Positions 1-9,100 of a DNA stretch of 12,578 bases are shown here, one piece after another. Source of the DNA: Phoronis ovalis (taxonomy: Eukaryota > Phoronida > Phoronidae); assembly GCA_028565635.1 (NCBI GenBank), contig JAOXYB010101270.1:1-12578 (forward strand). The letters run 5' to 3'. The notes beneath the pieces were generated by a model. It searched no databases. It saw only the letters and a list, made by a program, of their open reading frames with translations, and was not told the DNA's origin. The position numbers were made by a program, and so were the translations under genes. Every line of letters begins with the position of its first letter. The stretch's first letter is position 1.

Positions 1-77
1 TACGCCGACGCCGACGCATGCAGTACGGCTATATGCCCTTTCACTATTACATAGTGATGGGCATAAAAATAACTTAC
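1..77. repeat. Intron start with hairpin and GCCGAC repeat, possible mobile-element end
   Basis: Bases 1-17 repeat the unit GCCGAC imperfectly. Bases 32-47 and 51-65 form an imperfect inverted repeat (tatgccc...cactat / atagtg...gggcata) with a 3-nt loop. The hairpin ends 12 bases from the splice donor at 77-72. A GC-rich triplet run plus hairpin is unlike the AT-rich introns elsewhere here. It could be one end of a MITE-like element continuing outside the window. Confidence 0.4.
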
Positions 78-198
78 CAACTAACACGCTAATCTGTTGG
101 GATTTTAGTCCATTTTGCCATGTTTTCTTGCTGTATCTTACATTATCACAGTCCACACAAACTCTCCGTGCCACTACGTAATTGTCTTCTTTCACCAA
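78..198 (-). CDS. KMT2A: Exon 23: segment leading into the FYRN domain (r1438-r1477)
   Basis: This exon encodes LVKEDNYVVARRVCVDCDNV, then RYSKKTWQNGLKSQQISVLV. It matches NGFEVFRRVFVDFEGISLRRKFLNGLEPENIHMMIG, the short region of KMT2A between ePHD and FYRN. The last residues (ISVLV) are the first strand of FYRN, which pairs with FYRC after taspase-type processing in KMT2A. The acceptor is CCATTTTAG|TTG and the donor GTTG|GTAAGT, phase 1. The similarity is moderate but position, phase and splice sites all agree. The rest of FYRN lies to the left of the window. Confidence 0.9.
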
Positions 199-3100
199 CT
201 AAAATGGCAGCAAAAGATAAATAATTATATCAGCCAGTATACTTTTAAACATAATACACGAGACAAATACAAGTACTCTTCATGAGATACAAGTATACAG
301 AGTACTAGTAGACAACAGCCAAATCCCCAAACAAGATATAATGGGAGCTACTAGAAACTCGAAGACTACGGAAAGCTGTTTTGAAGGGAATGTAAGCATA
401 TGCAGTCAAAGGAACGATTTACACTTAAATAGGCTAAAGGAAACTGACACATCACAGAGACAGCGAAAAAACATGATGATGTACTGTTGACAGATTGTGT
501 GAAATGGGTCATATAATATTTTAACTAGCAAAGAAAACAAATTGTACCTCTGAGTCAACTTCCTCTTTATGGAGTTTACAGAAAACTTTTTTGTCTTCCA
601 AGAAGTAGCTACCATCTTCTCTGGCGCAGTAGAAGTGGTAATTGGCTGAGCATGTGCGAGCACAGCATCCAACAGTGGCACCATAATTATTGCACAAGTT
701 ACATTTCTACAAATACACAAACATATAAACACTAGTACAGTTCTAATTTCAGTCAGTGTTCCAATTCTTGTTCTGCTCACAAAGATATAGACCTTTGCTG
801 GTATACAGTAATTTTTATGCATAATGATGCATAATTTTATTGACATCAATTTCTGTTTGGTTTAAAATACAATTTAATACTGCTTCAAAAGAGGACAAAA
901 ACTCTTCTTCAAAATAAACAAAGTTTATTTTGGCACATGTTGTGAAATATTAATAGATATTGATTCGACTTTGAACCTATTACTACACAAGATAATTTGG
1001 ATCAATTTGCTCTTACCAACTGCTTTCCTCTAGTAACTGCAGTATGAACATTTTGCAAGGAGCCGTCATTTTCTTCAAATACCTCAGCCGACCACAAAGC
1101 ACAGTTAACATGAACCCAGTCATTGTATCCAGCATACAATAGCCGGCCACATTTCTGGAATAAAGCAAAATCTTAACATTCGAAAAATATTGCTGACATT
1201 TAAAACAAGCCCTTATAAATATAAATGAATGCATGTCACAGGCCACTTTAAATTGAGAAATCTTATCTATATTATAACAGTCATAGTATATATCAGCAGT
1301 TATAAGCAAAACAGCTTATCTGATTCTCTAGAAGCCTATCAAATGAGTGGCTTTGAAATTTTGCCTTGTTCAAGATGATGAGACAGAGATCAAGCATTTG
1401 ACTATTTCTTGCCATGCTTAGTTAAGTGACTATGAGTATACAGGTGTTACTTACATTTGGTTCATCATCACCATACTGTAGACAGAACATACATCTCCTC
1501 GAGTCCTCTCCAACATCCAATGGTTCTACTGCAGCAGATGAACCAGTCTCACTCTGGTCTTCAAGCTCCATGGGTGATGGTACTGCTTCCTCATCAAGTG
1601 AAGCTGTTATAATTTAATACAATGTTATAAAGGGTGCAGGCTCACTATCCAGTGGTCACTTGAAAGAATTACATGTCGACAGTTATTTTCCTAGGTATAA
1701 AGAGAGACTACCGGGCATAGTTTAGCAATATTACAAAAATCTTTCAAGTTAACATGCTGTCACTGTATATTACCTGTTTTGATGTGTCTTAAAGGATTTT
1801 AAAAATTGCACAATTCATTTTCACATCTTTGCATGCCTGTAAGAGTTACAATTATGACCTTACCTACTATTATTATTATTACCTATTATGCAATGCTTAT
1901 AAATGAACAATTTTGACAATTCCTGTAAGCATTGTTTTAATATATACCATGGTGGACATAATGTGTGTCGTATTAATTACACCTTGTTAAATTTAACTTA
2001 TATGCCTTTGATTGGCTTGTACAGCAGTGTCTTATTTCAAACATAAGAGATTTCATAATGAAAAAATGGAATTTATAAGATAATGTCTTACTCATAGGAA
2101 CAATTTTCTTCAATGGACTTTGTGAAAGTTTCTTGAATGGTGACGGTTGTGGAGAGATTGGCTCTTCTAGTCTTGATAACCACTGGGCATATATGTGATC
2201 ATCGTACGGTGGGAGAACAGAATCAGGTAGCATGTTCCTAGTCAAAGAAAATGAATGAAACTCATTCACATCCATCAACAAATCCCAACCATAATATTTC
2301 CCTTAAGTCTTTATTTATGAGTTTCTATCTTTTTGTGTGTTAAAGTTAATAAAATTAAAATAAGGATCCAACCATTAAGAATATTTTTTCAGTTTAAACA
2401 GTCTTTTTTCTTTTTAAGAATACTCGATATAACAGATATAACATATAAATGTGAAGGCTCCTATAGAAGGTCTTACTTTGGTAAATTCTTGTTATGTTCC
2501 CAAAGACTAGATATGTTTACATTGAACCATGGAAAAACAGAACCCATTTGCTGAAAGAGAAAAGTATGAGAATTATGGTTATGATATATATTAATATTAG
2601 TGAACATCCTTTCTTAAAATATAGCTCTAATATGTTTACTTGCATAGCTACATTAAATTTGACAAATGATTAAATCACAAGAAATACCATCCATTTTTGG
2701 TAACAACTATCAATATTTTTACAGAAAACAATTGGTACAAGAAGTGATTTCCACCATGTTTACTCATTCGGTTCCTCATAGTGCCACTGGGAGTAGAACT
2801 CTGTCCCATCGACTGTCTATTTAAATTTTACAAAACAGATGTTATTCTGCCTTTTGTCAAAAATTGCATTTCTTGTTCCGAATAATTATGATCAAAATCA
2901 TAATTATTTGAACCAAGAAATAATATTACTTCCTGGTAGAATCTGCCAATACTTTTGCAGAAAACAATTATCTTTCATATTTTGGACAATAGAAGCAAGA
3001 CTCCAGACAGACTAGGTAAAATCATGAAGTTATTTCTTACTTTGAAGAACAGAGATCGCACTGAGCCAGCTGATTTCTTCATGTTACCTGGGAACATGTT

Positions 3101-6100
3101 GCTCTTCAAAGCTGTCTGTATAATACGAACAAGATCATCATTAAATTGTTCCTGGAAAATACAAACAAACTTGTAACAAGGAAAGACTTAAAAGATTTTG
3201 AACCGAGAAAATTCTTCTTAAGGATCAATGCCTAAGTAATATAAAACACACGTGTTAACATTTGCAGCACAGAAGCGCTCAAATATGCAACCATCTGGAC
3301 ATATTACAATTAATGCCTTAGATCCCAATCTGTCCAGAACCAATGCTCACTTAAATACAATAGCAATTTTCGGGGGATGCACAAATTAAATTAAACTATA
3401 AGAATCATTCAAGCATCAGTTCTGCTGCCATGTTAAATAGCAAGTAATATAAAATATTCATCTTGAGTTAATTGCAAAGTTATACACATTAGAACATTCT
3501 ACTTTTTGCTTTTTTAAATTATGGATTAAGTTATAATTCAGTTACAGTTTCATCATTATTTTAGAGACTGATTGGATTCTGTAGTGTCACATACCACAGT
3601 TGTGTAGCAGCCATTTTCCAATTTATCTTCAACAGACAGCAGATCTTGCGGATGATCCACATTTGTTACCTCCTCATGTAGATGACTGTGAACAAATAAC
3701 GGTTCAGTCTCGATGACAATTGGTTGCAAATTACAGGAGTCCTGTCCTGCAGTACTGGCACTACAAGTGGCATAAGATACAGAACACTTATTTTCACTTG
3801 TTGAAACTGAACAGACAGACACAGAAGAGCTTGTAACACTAATAGTCGATTGCGAAGAATTTTCAGTAGGGAAACAGCCAATGTTTATTTCCTGAGTAAT
3901 TATTTTATTAACGTCCCCACACATAGCACCATTATTAGATCCTTGAGGCTCGATACTATCTACAGTTTTACTTTCTATTATTGTGCTGCCTGCACTCTGT
4001 TCTGTGGCAACCTTTTCTGTGCCAACGGCATGCAATTGTTGTATATCAATCGTTTCATCTGTGCTTAAAGTTAATGCAGAGTTGCCAGATTCAGGAACAT
4101 TTTCTAAAGATTTGTTAGCAATGCAGGAATCACTATCAAAACTTCCTGTGCTAATATTGGTATTGTTCGAATCCTGTTTGGAGTTTGGAATATCTACGTT
4201 GTTTTCTTGCGCAACAAGTGAGCAGAGATTGTTTGTCTTTTCTAAAGAATCATCATTTGTCTCAGGTACCTCTGCTGAACTATTATCAGTACAGTCCATT
4301 GGCTCTGCATTATCTTTTTTATCACAGTCAGATTGTGCCGTACCCACATTAGCTGATAAATCACTGATAGATTCTGTTACTTCCATTTTGTCTCTTGCAT
4401 TAAGGGAAGATTCTGCAGTCTCCATGTTATCTGCTGAATCATGAGATGAATCATCATCATCCACAGGGTCGATGACCTTAACTGTGACCCCTGACCTTAA
4501 TTTCTTGACCTTAGTATCTTCCAATGTGATTTTTGGTTCATCAAAAATATTCTTGTAAACTTTCTCTTGTTTCTCTTTAGGCGCATACTGTTGCTTCAAC
4601 TGTAAAAGAAAGTTACATTTACAAAACTTCTAAATTAATTCTAGAAGTAGGCAGTACTGAGTAGATAAAGAATGTGTTAGTTCTACTGCTGAAAACGTAA
4701 AACAATAAACAACAGATGACAAAAATTGCTTAATATTACAGACACTTGATTTGAACACTTATAATCAAATATATCAGGCAGGTTTGCATCACAGTACAAG
4801 TTGCAACTTTATTCTTATGCAAATTCTCTAGTGTACTGACAAATAGTAATATTTTGAATCCACAACACAAGTGGAAACCTTTAATCACTACTGACCATAT
4901 CTTGAGTCCTATCCCAGGATAACAGATGTTGAGCACTTTTAGCATTCTTCAGAGCTTGCACTACAGACAGGCAACTCTCACGCATTTGTTGCTCTAGTAC
5001 AGGTCGCCATGAAGCTTCAATACCAGGACCACAACATTTCTTGCAAATGTACTGAGTAACCTCTTCAGGAACATATGAAAGTATCTCGTACATCTCGTCT
5101 ATAAAAAATATATACAAAATAGTGTTATGTTATTCTTGGTAATTTATTAGTTAACTCGAGTTCTGAACTTGAAATTAACAGAAAAATTAATTATGAATAA
5201 AAATACACATGCCAATATACGTCCTTAAAAGTGATGGTATACCTGTGAGATTTTCACACTTGGCATGTACCCAGGATTCACATTTAGCACATTGCATCAT
5301 TTTACTTTCCCAATCATCATCTGAGTAACACTTGCAGCAGATTGGACAAAAGTTACCTGTAACAATAGAATAAGAAACATCCATAATGATCTTTAATACT
5401 GTTTATTTTCACAATTATAATGCTTCAGTTTAGAAAATGTAATTATCATCCAAGAATGAAAATATAAATTGATATTGAAAAGAAGTCAATTGCAATACAG
5501 TCTAAGCCATATCATTCGTAGCTTATACTCGCCTTCTATCATATAAATAATTTTCTACAGAAAACACTATTGTAGTAAATTTCTTTAGGAAGTTTTGCCA
5601 AAAAGAATCACTCATTACATACAAAACATACTCCCAGATCAACGATCAAAACTAAGACTGAATACAAGTTGAATGTAAAATCATCTGTGGACTAATGTAT
5701 GGCATTGTATTTGTTAATGTATGGCATTGTATTCGTTAATGTATGGCATTGTATTTGAATTCATAAAAGAAAATGGAAATAATGATGTAAAACTACAGTT
5801 ACAAATTACAATCTATAAGACATATCTTTGCATTTTACTCCCTGCCATTTCCAAAATATTTATTAAAAGCGGTTGATTCAAATACCAACTTTTATACTTT
5901 CAGACTCTATGGAATTTTCCATAGGAAAAAAGTTAAAATTTTGCACAATTTTTATCCTTATCCTGCAACAGAAATGACAAATTCTGCAGCAAAAATAGCA
6001 AATTCTATGAAGTTCTCCACAAATAATACAAGTGATTTTTTGAAGTTCCAGCATTAAATCTTAAATACTGTTTTTATTGTGAGTGACAACATGTACATAC

Positions 6101-9100
6101 AATGTGTAGCCAGAATATACAGTTAAAAAGTTTAATAGGAAATTACACTTTAACTAGAACTATACCTTTGTCCATAAGTTGTCCGCATTCATTGCAGAGA
6201 GAGAAATCATACATCCACGAACCAACGGGACCTGGTGTTGTGGCACCACAGCTGCGACACTTGACACACTTACTGCATACCTATTAAAACAAAATACAGA
6301 GGTGCGTGAAAAAAATGAAACGGACAAGTCTTACATCTACAAAATAGAAAGATAAGAAGCCTATGAACCTACGCAAAAATAAAATTGCAGGTTCCACCAT
6401 AATCATATTATAGATACAGAAAAAATGGAAACACGTACCTCATACATTTCTCCCTTAGTCTTATACCACACTGTTTCTGTTATTTTGTTATTGTTAACTT
6501 TAATTTAGTTTATATTTATCGTATTTTTGTTTCGTTAAAATAAACTTTAAAAAAAATTATAGCTATAGCGTTCGCCAAAATTACCTAAAACAACATGTAG
6601 CCAAAATTACCTAAAACAACATGTAGCCAAAATTACCTAAAAGAACATGTAGCCAAAATTACCTAAAACAACATGTAACCAAAAGGTGAAATACTACAGC
6701 ATAACTATTACATGTAATGAAATTATTGTTTTTAGTTTACCTGCATACAATAAATAGCCCACCATAGCACTAAACAACAACAAACTTACCCAGATATTTT
6801 TCTTTGTAGGTTTTGTTGGATAGGATGGTCCAAGACATCGAGGGTGATAATGGTTATAACACTTGTCACACTGAAGTAGTTTCTGAAAAACATATTTTTT
6901 TTAACAGCACCAGTATCAGGAAGTGACATTAAAATTCTATAAACAGACAACACATATTGAATAATATTCAACAGCAACATACAAGTTAATAGCCAACTGT
7001 TTTATACACAGAAGACTATAACATGTCACTTTCGTACGACAGGAGCATCGTGAATCGTACTTACATGCTGTCGAAGGCCACATACACTGCAGTACTGACA
7101 CTGTCGACAGCACCAGTTTTCTTCGCTATTTTCATGAGGACGTTCATGCTCTTCTAGACAAAATGAGTGGAATGGTTCGCAACATACACTGCAGTACACA
7201 AACTGAAAATTAAAGAGATTTGTTAACTTTGCAATTATAAACTCATTTAATAAGAACACAGTTGCATTTACCCAGATGAAAGTGTCTCTGATTGGCCAAT
7301 ACAGCTAGGACACCATGGTTCCACTAAATAAGGGAGGAGATAGGTTTATATCTATGAAAGTGACAGGGTTACAGTGTAGTGGGTTGTCTGCATTTTAACT
7401 AATCAGAGAGTGCTGATGTTTGTAAAAAATTTATTAGCGAACATAAATGTAGAAGAATCAATTGAATTTTGTCATAATTTTTATTTGCTAAAACTTCATC
7501 AGTCGACAAAAAATAGATCAACTCACATCATGTTTTCCGGCACTGCTACACAAATAGCAGACAGTCCTTAAACAAATGGGTGTAGATGATATAAGGGCCA
7601 TGCCATGTACCCATGCTGTATCTACATCATAGTCATCCTGCAAAGATATTAACAACAGCAAGTAATCACTTTTCAGCTACACACATAATGCGTTCTATTT
7701 TTTTTATTTAGCACAGGAGTAAAACATAAAAAAGTTAAATTACAGCAAGGAATTAATACCACAATAGCAGTAATAAGACATTAATGACTTGTAGTTTGAC
7801 AAGGGCATCACATACTATACCTTGAAATCAGCCTTAATCTTATGGTCAAATTCTGTTTTGTTCTCTCTTTCATTCAATACTTGCAGGATTGGATTATCTG
7901 ACTTTGATGTGGTTGGCTTCTCTATCTAAAATGAAATGTTTATGCATTCTATAATGATACATTGTATATATGATGCATGAAGTTCATCTCACTTTTGTAA
8001 GGCATTTTAAATTTATTTAACACTTATTCTAAATCATTTTTTTTGAAAGACACAGGAAACGAGGGAAACAACATAGTGACTTTCACAATCTAACAGACAT
8101 ATGGCAACATATAATAAATACTATAGCTGTCATCTGCTGTTGAAAACAGAAATTCCTGCTTTGTAGCAAGTTTTTCACCAATGCTTTCAGTAAAAGATTG
8201 TCTGAACATAGCCAATCCCACAAATTCTATCTTTTTGCAACCTATATAAAGATCATGTGACTTGGCCATCTTGCTATATGGCAATGTACTGAATGTACAA
8301 AAGCGCAAACAGAAAGGCTGGCAGCTACCATACAAAACATCATACAGTCTCTAATTTTCTCTACCTTAATTATACAAAACCATTGTTGCATCCAATTTAA
8401 ACTACATGTATATATGCAGTTCCCACAACCAACAGAAAAAAAATTAATTTCTGAGAGATACTGAATTTTAATATCTACTATTATAACAAAAGAAATTAAT
8501 CTGTGCTCTAGGACCAAGCAATGTAAACTTTGTTTTGTTTATTTTTTCAACACGGATGACCTACCTTTTGTTGATTTTTCTTCTGTAACATTTCTGTTTT
8601 TCTTTGTTTCAACAGTTCATCCATGTTAACATTTTTATTTCCCAGTTTTAATCCTGTGTGCATACGATTCTCATCTTTATGGGAAACAGTTGGCAGTCTT
8701 TCTCCAGTTTTTCCAAACCTGTACTCGATATTTTGTTGCGCATTACTCAGTCGGGAGCCATTTTCAGTCACTTCAGAGGACTGACTGGATTTTGGTGAAT
8801 CTGATTTTTTGGGTGATTTTTTCATATGAGGTTGTTTAGCTGATTGACTAGTATATGTATACTGTGGGTTAGAACACTTTTTATAGCTAAAAAACACAAA
8901 AATTAACAGTAAACCATACTATACCTTAGTAACCTGGAATGATGAAGACATTTTACTAAATACAGCATTTTCATCACAAGCAGTATTCAATGGAAAAACA
9001 ATTATGCCCTTTTAGAATATCCTTCAGTCTAGTAAGCATTCATTCTAACATATAGCACAATCCATATCTTTAAAAAGACAAACAGTGGATGGTGAACAAA

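Larger units (their letters stand above)
2551..3040 (-). other. Intron between exons 17 and 18
   Basis: AT-rich intron containing a 12-bp perfect inverted repeat (2881-2908). It also contains two 23-bp near-identical direct copies (2711-2733 and 2947-2969) on either side of it. No coding exon is seen. Confidence 0.85.

Noticed and set aside
1866-1880. TAT/ATT trinucleotide run as a notable microsatellite
   Set aside because: Only four to five units, common in AT-rich introns.
3556-3594. Frame of exon 16 continues past the donor to a stop, suggesting a terminal exon and short protein
   Set aside because: The GTATGT donor lies where the KMT2A bromodomain alignment breaks, and the next exon continues it in frame. 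The extra codons have no match. An intron-retained short isoform is possible but unsupported.
3850-4444. Plus-strand open frames opposite exon 16
   Set aside because: They are shadows of the long minus-strand exon. Their translations are low-complexity Ser/Leu sequence with no recognisable motif.
8090-8517. Minus-strand open frames in the exon 8-9 intron
   Set aside because: No similarity to the gene, no good splice sites in matching phase, and exon 8 joins exon 9 in frame without them.
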